Origin: Nematopogon swammerdamellus
Lineage: Eukaryota; Arthropoda; Insecta; Lepidoptera; Adelidae
NCBI GenBank assembly: GCA_946902875.1
Contig: OX336350.1
Coordinates: forward strand, 19,148,048-19,212,047
Length of the DNA stretch: 64,000 nucleotides
Direction: 5' to 3'
The notes beneath the pieces are model-generated. The model was given only the letters and a program-made list of their open reading frames with translations. It made no database searches and was not told where the DNA came from. Of the stretch, positions 1 to 10,182 are shown piece by piece. The position numbers and the translations under genes were made by a program. Every line of letters starts with the position of its first letter. The stretch's first letter is position 1.

Positions 1-198
1 AAAGTCTGTTTCGCTATGACTATAAATAAAGCTCAGGGGCAAACGCTGCAGATGGCCGGAGTGGACTTAAGATAGGACTGCTTTTCTCACGGACAGTTTT
101 ATGTGGCATGTTCGAGAGTCAGTTCCGCAAGCAATCTGGTGATATTCGCAGATGAGAGCCGTACCACAAATGTAGTATACAAAGAGGTTCTTAATTAG
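1..198 (+). pseudogene. Helitron Pif1-like helicase, C-terminal remnant
   Basis: Frame 1 reads FAMTINKAQGQTL, then after a stop (73-75) FSHGQFYVACSRV, and ends at a stop at 196-198. These are the last motifs of the Pif1-family helicase of Helitron Rep/helicase proteins (the INKAQGQT box and the SHGQLYVALSRV box). The in-frame stop and small size mark it as dead. It sits directly upstream of the Helitron-type tail that ends at 2166, so both probably belong to one element whose 5' part is outside the window. Confidence 0.85.
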
Positions 199-230
199 TT
201 TACTATACTTAAATATTACTTACTTTCTTC

Positions 231-2125
231 GAAAAGGTTTATCCTCTTCTTGAACGCAGCTCGGCCTTCGGCCTCGCCTATAGTTACTTACTGTCTTTGA
301 AAATTTTTATCCTCTTCCTGAACGCAGGTTGGCCTACGGCCTCGCCCTTAATTACTTACTTTCTTAGAGATGGTTTATCGTCTTCCTGAACGCAGCTCAG
401 CTTTCGGCCTCGCCCTTAATTACTTACTTTCTTCGAGAAGGTTTATTGGCTTCCCGAACGCAGCCCGGCCTTCGGCCTCACCCTTTGTTACTTACTTTCT
501 TTGAAAATGTTTATCCTCTTCCTGAACGCAGCTCGGCCTTCGGCCTCGCCCTTAATTACTTACTTTCTTAGAGATGGTTTATTGTTTTCCTGAACGCAGC
601 TCGGCCTTCGGCCTCGCCCTTAATTACATACTTTCTTAGAGATGGTTTGTCGTCTTCCTGAATACAGCTTGGCCTTCGGCCTCGCCCTTAATTACTTACT
701 TTCTTAGAGAGTGTTTATCGTCTTCCTGAACGCAGCTCGGCCTTCGGCCTCGCCCTCAGTTACTTACTATTTTCGAGAAGGTTTATGGTCTTCCCGAACG
801 CAGCTCAGCCTTCGGCCTCGCCCTTTGTTACTTACTTTCTTCGAAAAGGTTTATCCTCTTCCTGACGTAGCTCGGCCTTCGGCCTCGCCCTTAATTACAT
901 ACTTTCTTAGAGATGATTTGTCGTCTTCCTGAACGCATCTCGGCCTTCGGCCTCGCCCTCAGTTACTTACTTTCTTCGAGAAGGTTTATGGTCTTCCCGA
1001 ACGCAGCTCGGCCTTCGGCCTCGCCCTTTGTTACTTACTATCTTTGAAAATGTTTATCCTCTTCCTGAACGCAGCTCGGCCTTCGGCCTCGCCCTTAATT
1101 ACTTACTTTCTTAGAGATGGTTTATTGTTTTCCTGAACACAGCTCGGCCTTCGGCCTCGCCCTTAATTACATACTTTCTTAGAGTTCGTTTGTCGTCTTC
1201 GTGAACGCAGCTCGGCCTTCGGCCTCGCCCTCACTTACTTACTTTCTTCGAGAAGGGTTGTCGTCTTCCTGAACGCAGCTCGGCCTTCGGCCTCGCCCTC
1301 AGTTACTTACTATTTTCGAAAAGGTTTATGGTCTTCCCGAACGCAGCTCGGCCTTCGGCCTCGCTCTTTGTTACTTACTTTCTTCGAAAAGGTTTATCCT
1401 TTTCCTGAACGCAGCTCGGCCTTCGGCCTCGCCCTTAATTACATACTTTCTTAGAGATGGTTGTCGTCTTCCTGAACGCAGCTCGGCCTTCGGCCTCGCC
1501 CTCAGTTACTTACTTTCTTCGAGAAGGTTTATGGCCTTCCTGAACGCAGCTCGGCCTTCGGCCTCGCCCTTAATTACATACTTTCTTAGAGATGGTTGTC
1601 GTCTTCCTGAACGCAGCTCGGCTTTCGGCCTCGCCCTCAGTTACTTACTATCTTCGAGAAGGTTTATGGTCTTCTTGAACGCAGCTCGGCCTTCGGCCTC
1701 GCCCTTAATTACATACTTTCTTAGAGATGGTTTGTCGTCTTCCTGAACGCAGCTCGGCCTTCGGCCTCGCCCTCGGTTACTTACTTTCTTCAAGAAGGTT
1801 TATGGTCCTCCTGAACGCAGCTCGGCCTTCGGCCTCGCCCTCAGTTACTTACTTTCTTTTAGACGGTTTATGGTCTTCCCGACCGCAGCTCGGCCTTCGG
1901 CCTCGCCCTTTGTTACTTACTTTCTTCGAAAAGGTTTATTCCTGAACGCAGCTCGGCCTTCGGCCTCGCCCTCAGTTACTTACTTTCTTCGAGACGGTTT
2001 ATGGTCTTCCCGAACGCAACTCCGCCTTCGGCCTCGCCTTTAGTTACCCACTTTCTTCGAGAAGGTTTATCACTTACCTGAACCCAGCTCGGCCGTCGGC
2101 CCCGCCCTTAGTCACTCTTCTTTGA
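231..2125 (+). repeat. About 70-bp tandem array in a Helitron 3' tail
   Basis: Roughly 27 head-to-tail copies of a unit of about 70 bp. Each unit carries the small hairpin core CTCGGCCTTCGGCCTCGCCC, then a TTACTTACTTTCTT stretch, a GAGAAGGTTTAT stretch and TCTTCCTGAACGCAG. Units vary by point changes (AGTTACTTAC or AATTACTTAC). The same unit recurs at 23.1-24.3 kb and 48.8-49.65 kb, each time ending in the same Helitron 3' terminus, so the array is part of the element and not host satellite. Short open frames in it are artefacts of the repeat. Confidence 0.85.
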
Positions 2126-2166
2126 AATACGAATTTCACGCGAGCGAAGCCGCGGGCAACAGCTAG
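2126..2166 (+). mobile_element. Helitron 3' terminus (hairpin plus CTAG)
   Basis: Sequence runs GAAATACGAATTTCACGCG, then AGCGAAGCCGCGGGC, then AACAGCTAG with a T following. A GC-rich subterminal hairpin close to a CTRR end (here CTAG, 2163-2166) and insertion before T are the family signature of Helitrons. The same end is seen near 24321, 34523 and 49708, and inverted near 48706. Confidence 0.85.
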
Positions 2167-2361
2167 TTGTTTTATATGCTTCATTTTTCATTTTCGATCC
2201 CTTTTTGGAATTGCTTTGTAGGGCCCCCCCTCTAATTCGATACACCAAGCTCCCCCCCCTCCCCCCTCCGCCGCCACCCAGTATCTAAACAAATTTTAAA
2301 ACGTATCAATTTCCACCCTTTTCCTCCACTATCTCTAACATAATTCACTAACTTGCTCCAG
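2167..2361 (+). other. Upstream intron of the receptor, C-rich
   Basis: Non-coding stretch between the Helitron end and the first visible receptor exon. It contains runs of C around 2224-2275 and ends in a usable acceptor (CTTGCTCCAG, AG at 2360-2361). No other feature is seen. Confidence 0.6.
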
Positions 2362-2520
2362 GTATGCGTGTTCGGAAGCCTCGCTAACGTCCTGAACGTA
2401 GCCGTGCTGACGCGGCGCGACATGGCCACCGCTCCCATCAACCGACTGCTCAAGTGGCTCGCGGTCGCCGACGTCTTCGTCATGCTGGAGTACGTGCCCT
2501 TCGCCGCCTACAAGTACTTC
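2362..2520 (+). CDS. Peptide GPCR, exon coding end of TM1, ICL1 and TM2
   Basis: Internal exon of 159 nt, phase 0 on both sides, between acceptor CTTGCTCCAG and donor GTACGTAC. It encodes 53 residues: end of TM1 with the class A asparagine (GSLANVLNVAVL), a basic ICL1 (TRRDM) and TM2 with the conserved aspartate (WLAVADVFVMLEYVPF). The LxxADxxVMLEYxPF pattern is typical of the myosuppressin/FMRFamide (DMSR) and sex-peptide-receptor-like peptide GPCRs of insects. The receptor should sit in the plasma membrane and couple to G proteins; its ligand cannot be told from the sequence. The N-terminal exon(s) lie upstream of the window. The 3' half of this exon with its donor is tandemly duplicated just downstream. 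Confidence 0.9.
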
Positions 2521-2733
2521 GTACGTACACGCCGCTCTGTACAATATACAACACTGTGCCACTATTCAATACGCACGGTCACCGCTCCCATCGACCGACT
2601 GCTCAAGCGGCTCGCGGTCGCCGACGTCTTCGTCATGCTGGAGTACGTGCCCTTCGCCGCCTACAAGTACTTCGTACGTACACGCCGCTCTGTACAATAT
2701 ACAACACTGTGCCACTATTCAATACGCACGGTC
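2428..2733 (+). repeat. 153-bp tandem duplication of exon end plus donor
   Basis: Copy 1 is 2428-2580 and copy 2 is 2581-2733, followed by a few bases of a third start. Each copy holds 93 nt of exon (TM2) and 60 nt of intron, with the donor at 2521 or 2674. Within the exon part I see two differences, both changing amino acids in copy 2 (AAC to GAC, TGG to CGG). The unit is 51 codons, and the frame stays open from exon 1 through both copies, stopping near 2754. Copy 2 has no acceptor of its own, so it can be used only by skipping the first donor. Confidence 0.9.
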
Positions 2734-2740
2734 ACCGCAC

Positions 2741-2857
2741 CGCTAGTAAGGTAAGAAGGGAAGGGACCTACAGTTTAACGTGGAATCCGAACTACGGTCA
2801 GCATCCAACGATCGAGCGTTCACCCGACCAAGTACTGACCGCGCCACTGAGGCTGAC
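2741..2857 (-). mobile_element. Fragment of tRNA/5S-type SINE in intron 1
   Basis: Starts at the CTAGTAAGGTAAGAAGGGAA stretch and ends in CACTGAGGCTGA. This matches the promoter half of the SINE family seen complete at 29817-30209 and 60016-60367, on the opposite strand to the gene. It lies 26 bp from the next exon. Confidence 0.75.
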
Positions 2858-2882
2858 ACTAATTGTGTGATCTCTCTGACAG

Positions 2883-3019
2883 ATCTGGCCTGGCGCGAGG
2901 GACTTCCAGTACTCTTGGGCGGTGTACCTGCTGTTCCACATGCACTACACTCAAATCCTGCACACGTCATCTATATGCCTCACGCTCTCTCTCGCCGTCT
3001 GGAGATATCTAGCCATTAA
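2883..3019 (+). CDS. Peptide GPCR, exon coding ECL1 and TM3
   Basis: Exon of 137 nt from acceptor CTCTCTGACAG to donor GTAAGT (3020). It enters in phase 0 and leaves with two bases (AA) of a lysine codon. It encodes IWPGARDFQYSWAVYLLFHM, TM3 (HYTQILHTSSICLTLSLAV) and WRYLAIK. The class A D/ERY triplet is replaced by WRY, as in the DMSR/myosuppressin receptor group. There is no cysteine at the outer end of TM3, where most class A receptors have one for the ECL2 disulfide. The neighbouring introns are full of SINE fragments. Confidence 0.9.
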
Positions 3020-3124
3020 GTAAGTGGTACGACTTTCTATTTTATTTATTTATTGTATGCGTGTTCGTTTGTTCCCTTCACATATCCTAAACTACTAAAC
3101 CGAGGTCAACATATTTTTTAAATG

Positions 3125-3520
3125 TAATCCGGTATGGGTGGCTGAGTCGGAGGGCCAAAGCGCATGCTCCGACCAGCCAATATCACCGCCCAGAGCTAGG
3201 TGCCATACCGGAGACTTCCCTGGATTGCTGGCTATACTAACTAGAGGAGAACACAACCGAGGCTGCTATGCGGCCATCTTACATCCAATACGGCGGTACC
3301 AACCCAGTCGGCTACAATTTGAGCCTACCACCTAGTGAGGGGCAAGGGAAGGGACCTACAGTTTTACACCGGTTCCGAACGGTGAAGCAGCAGGTGTAGG
3401 TATGCACGTAATTTTTTTCGTCAAGAAAAACTCATTGGTTTGGTACACACCGACCGGATTCGAACCTCGGACCTCTCGCATGAGAAGCCGATGTCCAAAC
3501 CACTCAGCCACCCGCCGCTA
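3125..3520 (-). mobile_element. tRNA-derived SINE
   Basis: Read on the minus strand, it starts with a tRNA-like head: GTGGCTGAGTGG as A box, GGTTCGAATCC as B box, and a TCTCATGCGAGAGG arm between. It ends with the ATACCGGATTA tail at the left. The body (AACCCAGTCGGCTACAATTT and GGAGAACACAACCGAGGCTG segments) recurs at 24327-24475 plus 25970-26218, at 26458-26520 and at 37050-37284. Pol III promoter boxes are recognisable, but no intact tRNA is claimed. Confidence 0.75.
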
Positions 3521-3671
3521 TTATAAAAAATTATTTTCAATTTAGAAAAAAATGTGTTTTTTCAATCAAACCACATCGAGAAGGATATGATTGCCAAGAG
3601 CTTGAAAAGGCGATTTTAAAAACAAAATCAAAAAGAATTCAATAAAAATTTTATATTTTCTTTTATAAAAT

Positions 3672-3834
3672 CCAACGACGAAAAATTAAAGAAATAGCAA
3701 GGAAAGTTGATCGAAAATGCTGTAGTCGGGCGTGTATCGTGGGCGTGTAGAATGATTCGAATCGACAGATAGTCCGACTACAGCATTTTGGATCAACTTT
3801 TCTTATTATTTCCTTCTTTTTTCGTAGTCGGGTT
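3672..3834. mobile_element. MITE-like inverted-repeat element
   Basis: Imperfect inverted repeats of about 50 bp (GAAAATGCTGTAGTCGG on the left; CCGACTACAGCATTTTGG on the right, followed by matching TTCCTT/AAGGAA tracts) flank a centre of about 45 bp. No coding capacity. The superfamily and target duplication are not clear. Confidence 0.55.
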
Positions 3835-4640
3835 TAAAAAAATATATACAATTTCGTGGAAATAAACATTCGGTTTTTATAGCTGAAAATCAGCGCTCCA
3901 TTTCTCGTCAGGGATCTGCAGCATCAAAGCTGAGCCGAACCTTTTATTTTCAAAATGGTTTTCTTTCTCTCTATGTTATATTATTATTTTTTATACCTAT
4001 TATACATTTATTTCTTCTTTCTTACTGAAAGAATTTTTTTATTTTGAAATTTAAATAAAAGCAACTCGATATTTTTGGTCAAAATATGTTGATCATAATC
4101 GCATATTTTTCTCTGAATTTCTGATACAAAAATATTTATGTTCCTTTTAGTTTGTTGATTAAGATAAACTAAAATTCGTCCTCGTGCTTCGATAGTTAAG
4201 AAAGATAAAACTATCGTTTTATTTAGGTAGTTATATTTCTTTACTAAAATCCTAGAACTGTTCTATCGAATTTTATCAATAAAAATGTTTTTTTGTGAAA
4301 AGGGCCCATTTGTGTCACCAGAAAAAATATATTTCTAAGCGAACTCGTAAACAGAATTTCTATTAATCCCATCTAAGTGGATTTATGGTACTTGTACATA
4401 TTAATATGTCCTTTCCTCTCGAAAACCCCTAAAGGTTTGCCTACTCAGGCACTGTAGGAGGATTGCCGGGTTTTGTAAAAGTAGGTTCTGTTCCTTTAGA
4501 GTGTATGTGTGTATTAGCGCCCACACTGCTTCAAGCGGCTTAAGCTGGTGATCCAGTCACGGGGGGACGAAGACGCTGACAGGGTAGCGGAAACTGATGT
4601 CGTCAATCGACACACCGTTCAAGCATAATATACGTAATAT
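3835..4640. other. AT-rich intron, no recognisable feature
   Basis: AT-rich sequence with no convincing reading frame or repeat. It includes a stretch around 4430-4600 with a different, more GC-rich composition that may be an old repeat fragment. Confidence 0.5.
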
Positions 4641-4642
4641 GT

Positions 4643-5128
4643 ATATACAACGTGTCCCAAAACTCAACGTCAAGCGGGAACCAGGGAGTAGGCCAGTTTA
4701 TGTCCAAGGGCATCGTTAGACACCTACTTGTAGGTGACACGATGCCACATGTCGCGCTATCGATAAAAAAAACACCAGGGAAAAATAAGGAAAAAAAAAT
4801 CGGAGTCATTTGTTTTTTATGATATGAGCATTTTTTGAAATTTTACTTAATATTTTTTTATGATAAAACTCTGGGCATCTTGGTTTTATTTGGGATACTG
4901 ATCAATATCAGAGTTATTTAGGCTACCAATAAAAAAATATTCACAAAATTATATTTGCAAATTTATAGTCGTAGTAGGTACCTAAGAATGTTGTAAGAAA
5001 TGTTATTCAAAAAATGCTCATATCATAAAAAACAAATGACTCCGATTTTTTTTTTCTTATTTTTCCCTGGGTAGTCATAAACTGGCCTACTCCCTGGTTC
5101 CCGCTTGACGTTGAGTTTTGGGACATGT
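4643..5128. mobile_element. MITE with long inverted repeats, interrupted by a LINE tail
   Basis: The left arm starts GTGTCCCAAAACTCAACGTC and is mirrored on the right by GACGTTGAGTTTTGGGAC. A second matched block (AAATCGGAGTCATTTG with CAAATGACTCCGATTT) lies inside. The left arm is interrupted at about 4701-4778 by a LINE 3' end (GGGCATCGTTAGACACCTAC ... CGATAAAAAAAAC); the right arm shows the uninterrupted site. The order of events is therefore MITE first, LINE second. Confidence 0.7.
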
Positions 5129-5136
5129 TACATATG

Positions 5137-5420
5137 TAAATTTCTGACAAAGGCTCTATACACGTGATTTTATTTTTATTTTTACATTTACTTTTAATAG
5201 TATGTGGTCAGAATGATCAAGCTTAAATTATAGTTATTCTTGCTCTCAGACAGTATCTTAACACTGTAAGCGGTTTCTATTGTGTTATCACAATGTATTG
5301 TAAACGCAGACGTGAAAAAAACCCCCTGCGAAGTTTCTTGCCGGCTCTTCTTTGGATTAAGAACCGGATTTTAAAAACTAAACATGACAAATTCCAGCGT
5401 AGTGTACATACGAATGATGA
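5137..5420 (+). mobile_element. LINE 3'-UTR-type fragment
   Basis: Contains TGACAAAGGCTCT, then CCCTGCGAAGTTTCTTGCCG and GCTCTTCT, a recurrent untranslated tail of lepidopteran non-LTR elements. Similar pieces lie near 32545 and 45165-45370. No RT residues are visible here. Confidence 0.5.
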
Positions 5421-5773
5421 ATAAAGAATATAGAATATCACTAGTGTCATGGGAACTCCTCGTATAGAAGCACTGGAAAGAACACTGAATCTGTGTTTAC
5501 GTGAAAATTTCCTTAAATGTTTTTCCAACACTATTGTAAAGCACCTATTCATAAGATTATACTAAAGGTGACGTAATTTTTAGGGGAGGGGGGCTTCAAT
5601 AGACCATGACGAAATGTGATAAAGGGTGACGAGGAGGGGGGGGGGGGGGGGGGTTAAAATGGTGAAAGGGGCCATAGGGGTTGGCGCCTTACCATAATAA
5701 TTCTGGATTGCTTCGATACCACGTACATATTTTTTTTATTCGACTTACTTATCATGTGCAATATTTTTGGCAG
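5421..5773 (+). other. Intron 2 end with an 18-G run
   Basis: Non-coding. It holds a run of 18 G at 5636-5653 and ends in the acceptor TATTTTTGGCAG (AG at 5772-5773) before the TM4 exon. Confidence 0.6.
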
Positions 5774-5876
5774 ATACTCAGACAAAAGTCACATCCTGTG
5801 CACCGAGCGGCGCTGCAGCCTCGCGATAGTCAGCAGCTTCCTACTCCCGCCGGTGCTCTGCATCCCCACCTTCATG
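5774..5876 (+). CDS. Peptide GPCR, exon coding TM4
   Basis: Exon of 103 nt from acceptor TTTTTGGCAG to donor GTACGTAT (5877). Its first base completes the lysine codon left open by the previous exon (AA|A), and it ends in phase 0 with ATG. It encodes YSDKSHILCTERRC, then TM4 (SLAIVSSFLLPPVLCIPTFM), with no TM4 tryptophan. Joined to exon 35784 it gives CIPTFM|VFDIHTTVVYEN, a natural TM4/ECL2 junction, so the exon assignment is strong even though the next exon is 29.9 kb away. The last 21 nt of the exon plus the first 14 nt of the intron are the unit of the large minisatellite that follows. Confidence 0.88.
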
Positions 5877-6613
5877 GTACGTATACCGCGCTCTGCATCC
5901 CCACCTTCATGGTACTTATGCAGCGCTCTGCATCCCCACCTTCATGGTACTTATGCATCGCTCTGCATCCCCACCTTCATGGTACGTATGCAGCGCTCGG
6001 CATCCCCACCTTCATGGTACTTGTGCATCGCTCTGCATCCCCACCTTCATGGTACGTATGAAGCGCTCTGCATCCCCACCTTCATGGTACTTATGCATCG
6101 CTCTGCATCCCCACCTTCATTATCCGTGTGCAGCGCTCTGCATCTCCACCTTCATGGTACTTATGCATCGCTCTGCATCCCCACCTTCATGGTACGTATG
6201 CAGCGCTCTGCATCCCCACCTTCATGGTACTTATGCATCGCTCTGCATCCCCACCTTAATGGTACGTATGCAGCGCTCTGCATCCCACCTTCATGGTATG
6301 TATGCAGCGCTCTGAATCCCCACCTTCATGGTATGTATGCAGCGCTCTGAATCCCCACCTTCATGGTATATATGCAGCGCTCTGAATCCCCACCTTCATG
6401 GTATGTGTGCAGCGCTCTGCATCCCCACCTTCATGGTATGTATGCAGCGCTCTGAATCCCCACCTTCATGGTATGTATGCAGCGCTCTGAATCCCCACCT
6501 TCATGGTATATATGCAGCGCTCTGAATCCCCACCTTCATCGTATGTGTGCAGCGCTTTGCATCCCCACCTTCATGGTATGTATGCAGCGCTCTGAATCCC
6601 CACCTTCATGATA

Positions 6614-6910
6614 CAGTCCGCGCGCGAGCTCCAAGGAATCGGGGGCTGGGGAAGCGGGCGGGTGTGCGCCCCTCCCGACCGTCGCTTCACACCCCGCGCG
6701 CTCCCGGTGCGAGTGTTGGCCTTGACGCGAGAGCACGCTTATCGATGCCGTATTCGTAATACCTATGCGCGCGTATTAGTCAATCGCGTGTTAATTCGTT
6801 ACTCTTTTTATTTTTATTAAGCGACTTCATTTTGTGTGTACAAATAGCGATTCAATATGGATGAAGAAGAAATTGCCAGCACGAGCAATAACTTCCTCGC
6901 GCGCGGTCTG
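6614..6910. mobile_element. TA-flanked MITE, copy 1
   Basis: 297 bp bounded by 15-bp terminal inverted repeats CAGTCCGCGCGCGAG / CTCGCGCGCGGTCTG (one mismatch). TA lies on both sides (6612-6613, 6911-6912); removing the element with one TA restores a normal unit apart from one base. TA target sites and a CAGT end fit the Tc1/mariner group, but no transposase domain confirms this. Near the right end, 6857 starts ATGGATGAAGAAGAAATTG (MDEEEIASTSNNFLARGL), which runs through the TIR into the minisatellite. It may be the remnant of a transposase start. Confidence 0.8.
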
Positions 6911-7681
6911 TATGTATGCAGCGCTCTGAATCCCCACCTTCATGGTATGTGTGTAGCGCTCTGCATCCCCACCTTCATGGTATGTATGCAGCGCTCTGCA
7001 TCCCCACCTTCATGGTACTTATGCATCGCTCTGCATCCCCACCTTCATGGTACGTATGCAGCGCTCGGCATCCCCACCTTCATGGTACTTGTGCATCGCT
7101 CTGCATCCCCACCTTCATGGTACGTATGAAGCGCTCTGCATCCCCACCTTCATGGTACTTATGCATCGCTCTGCATCCCCACCTTCATTATCCGTGTGCA
7201 GCGCTCTGCATCTCCACCTTCATGGTACTTATGCATCGCTCTGCATCCCCACCTTCATGGTACGTATGCAGCGCTCTGCATCCCCACCTTCATGGTACTT
7301 ATGCATCGCTCTGCATCCCCACCTTAATGGTACGTATGCAGCGCTCTGCATCCCACCTTCATGGTATGTATGCAGCGCTCTGAATCCCCACCTTCATGGT
7401 ATGTATGCAGCGCTCTGAATCCCCACCTTCATGGTATATATGCAGCGCTCTGAATCCCCACCTTCATGGTATGTGTGCAGCGCTCTGCATCCCCACCTTC
7501 ATGGTATGTATGCAGCGCTCTGAATCCCCACCTTCATGGTATGTATGCAGCGCTCTGAATCCCCACCTTCATGGTATATATGCAGCGCTCTGAATCCCCA
7601 CCTTCATCGTATGTGTGCAGCGCTTTGCATCCCCACCTTCATGGTATGTATGCAGCGCTCTGAATCCCCACCTTCATGATA

Positions 7682-7978
7682 CAGTCCGCGCGCGAGCTCC
7701 AAGGAATCGGGGGCTGGGGAAGCGGGCGGGTGTGCGCCCCTCCCGACCGTCGCTTCACACCCCGCGCGCTCCCGGTGCGAGTGTTGGCCTTGACGCGAGA
7801 GCACGCTTATCGATGCCGTATTCGTAATACCTATGCGCGCGTATTAGTCAATCGCGTGTTAATTCGTTACTCTTTTTATTTTTATTAAGCGACTTCATTT
7901 TGTGTGTACAAATAGCGATTCAATATGGATGAAGAAGAAATTGCCAGCACGAGCAATAACTTCCTCGCGCGCGGTCTG
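7682..7978. mobile_element. TA-flanked MITE, copy 2
   Basis: Same element as 6614-6910 at an offset of 1,068 bp, in the same position relative to the flanking units. It arose by block duplication, not by a new insertion. Confidence 0.8.
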
Positions 7979-9096
7979 TATGTATGCAGCGCTCTGAATC
8001 CCCACCTTCATGGTATGTGTGTAGCGCTCTGCATCCCCACCTTCATGGTATGTATGCAGCGCTCTGAATCCCCACCTTCATGGTACTTATGCAGCGCTCT
8101 GAATCAACACCTTCATGGTACTTATGCATCGCTCTGCACCTTCACCTTCATGGTATGTATGCAGCGCTCTGAATCCCCACCTTCACGGTATATGCAGCGC
8201 TCTGAATCCCCACCTTCATGGTATGTGTGTAGCGCTCTGCATCCCCACTTTCATGGTATATATGCAGCGCTCTGAATCCCCACCTCCATGGTATGTGTGG
8301 AGCGCTCTGCATCCCCACCTTCATGGTATGTATGCAGCGCTCTGCATACCCACATTCATGGTATGTATGCAGCATTCTGAATCCCCACCTTCATGGTATA
8401 TATGCAGCGCTCTGAATCCCCACCTCCATGGTATGTATGCAGCGCTCTGAATCCCAACTTTCATGGTATGTATGCAGTACTCTGAATCCCAACCTTCATG
8501 GTATATATGCAGCGCTCTGCATCCCCACCTTCATGGTATGTATGCAGCGCTCTGAATGCCAACCTTCATGGTATGTATGCAGCACTCTGAAACCCACCTT
8601 CATGGTATATATGCAGCGCTCTGAATCCCCACCTTCATGGTATGTGTGCATCGCTCTGCATCCCCACCTTCATGGTATGTATGCAGCGCTCTGAATCCCC
8701 ACCTTCATGGTACTTATGCAGCGCTATGAATCAACACCTTCATGGTACTTATGCATCGCTCTGCACCCCACCTTCATGGTATGTATGCAGCGCTCTGAAT
8801 CCCCACCTTCATGGTATGTATGCAGCGCTCTGAATCCCCACCTTCATGGTATATATGCAGCGCTCTGAATCCCCACCTTCATGGTATGTGTGCAGCGCTC
8901 TGCATCCCCACCTTCATGGTATGTATGCAGCGCTCTGAATCCCCACCTTCATGGTATGTATGCAGCGCTCTGAATCCCCACCTTCATGGTATATATGCAG
9001 CGCTCTGAATCCCCACCTTCATCGTATGTGTGCAGCGCTTTGCATCCCCACCTTCATGGTATGTATGCAGCGCTCTGAATCCCCACCTTCATGATA

Positions 9097-9393
9097 CAGT
9101 CCGCGCGCGAGCTCCAAGGAATCGGGGGCTGGGGAAGCGGGCGGGTGTGCGCCCCTCCCGACCGTCGCTTCACACCCCGCGCGCTCCCGGTGCGAGTGTT
9201 GGCCTTGACGCGAGAGCACGCTTATCGATGCCGTATTCGTAATACCTATGCGCGCGTATTAGTCAATCGCGTGTTAATTCGTTACTCTTTTGATTTTTAT
9301 TAAGCGACTTCATTTTGTGTGTACAAATAGCGATTCAATATGGATGAAGAAGAAATTGCCAGCACGAGCAATAACTTCCTCGCGCGCGGTCTG
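9097..9393. mobile_element. TA-flanked MITE, copy 3
   Basis: Offset of 1,415 bp from copy 2. One difference is visible (TTTTGATTTTT at about 9290 in place of TTTTTATTTTT). Confidence 0.8.
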
Positions 9394-9885
9394 TATGTAT
9401 GCAGCGCTCTGAATCCCCACCTTCATCGTATGTGTGCAGCGCTTTGCATCCCCACCTTCATGGTATGTATGCAGCGCTCTGAATCCCCACCTTCATGGTA
9501 TATATGCAGCGCTCTGAATCCCCACCTCCATGGTATGTGTGCAGCGCTCTGAATCCCAACCTTCATGGTATGTATGCAGTACTCTGAATCCCAACCTTCA
9601 TGGTATGTATGCAGCGCTCTGCATCCCCACCTTCATGGTATGTATGCAGCGCTCTGAATGCCAACCTTCATGGTATGTATGCAGCACTCTGAATCCCCAC
9701 CTTCATGGTATGTATGCAGCGCTCTGAATCCCAACCTTCATGGTATGTATGCAGCGCTCTGAATCCCAACCTTCATGGTATATATGCAGCGCTCTGAATC
9801 CCCACCTTCATCGTATGTGTGCAGCGCTTTGCATCCCCACCTTCATGGTATGTATGCAGCGCTCTGAATCCCCACCTTCATGATA

Positions 9886-10182
9886 CAGTCCGCGCGCGAG
9901 CTCCAAGGAATCGGGGGCTGGGGAAGCGGGCGGGTGTGCGCCCCTCCCGACCGTCGCTTCACACCCCGCGCGCTCCCGGTGCGAGTGTTGGCCTTGACGC
10001 GAGAGCACGCTTATCGATGCCGTATTCGTAATACCTATGCGCGCGTATTAGTCAATCGCGTGTTAATTCGTTACTCTTTTTATTTTTATTAAGCGACTTC
10101 ATTTTGTGTGTACAAATAGCGATTCAATATGGATGAAGAAGAAATTGCCAGCACGAGCAATAACTTCCTCGCGCGCGGTCTG
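9886..10182. mobile_element. TA-flanked MITE, copy 4
   Basis: Offset of 789 bp from copy 3, within the 789-bp higher-order pair. The flanking minisatellite units to the right of copies 3 and 4 carry the same variants in the same order. Confidence 0.8.

Larger units (their letters stand above)
5920..8055 (+). repeat. 1,068-bp higher-order tandem duplication (minisatellite plus MITE)
   Basis: A block holding about 22 minisatellite units and one MITE occurs twice at an exact offset of 1,068 bp; for example the rare GCTCGGCATCC variant lies at 5993 and 7061, and the MITE starts at 6614 and 7682. Variant units are shared in the same order, so the second block is a copy of the first. Edges are approximate. 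Confidence 0.85.

Noticed and set aside
711..1945. Frames with repeated NAARPSASPLITYFLRD
   Set aside because: Translations of the 70-bp Helitron-tail repeat.
2232..2562. Minus-strand frames over the first receptor exon
   Set aside because: Antisense shadows; the + strand has splice sites and TM1/TM2 motifs.
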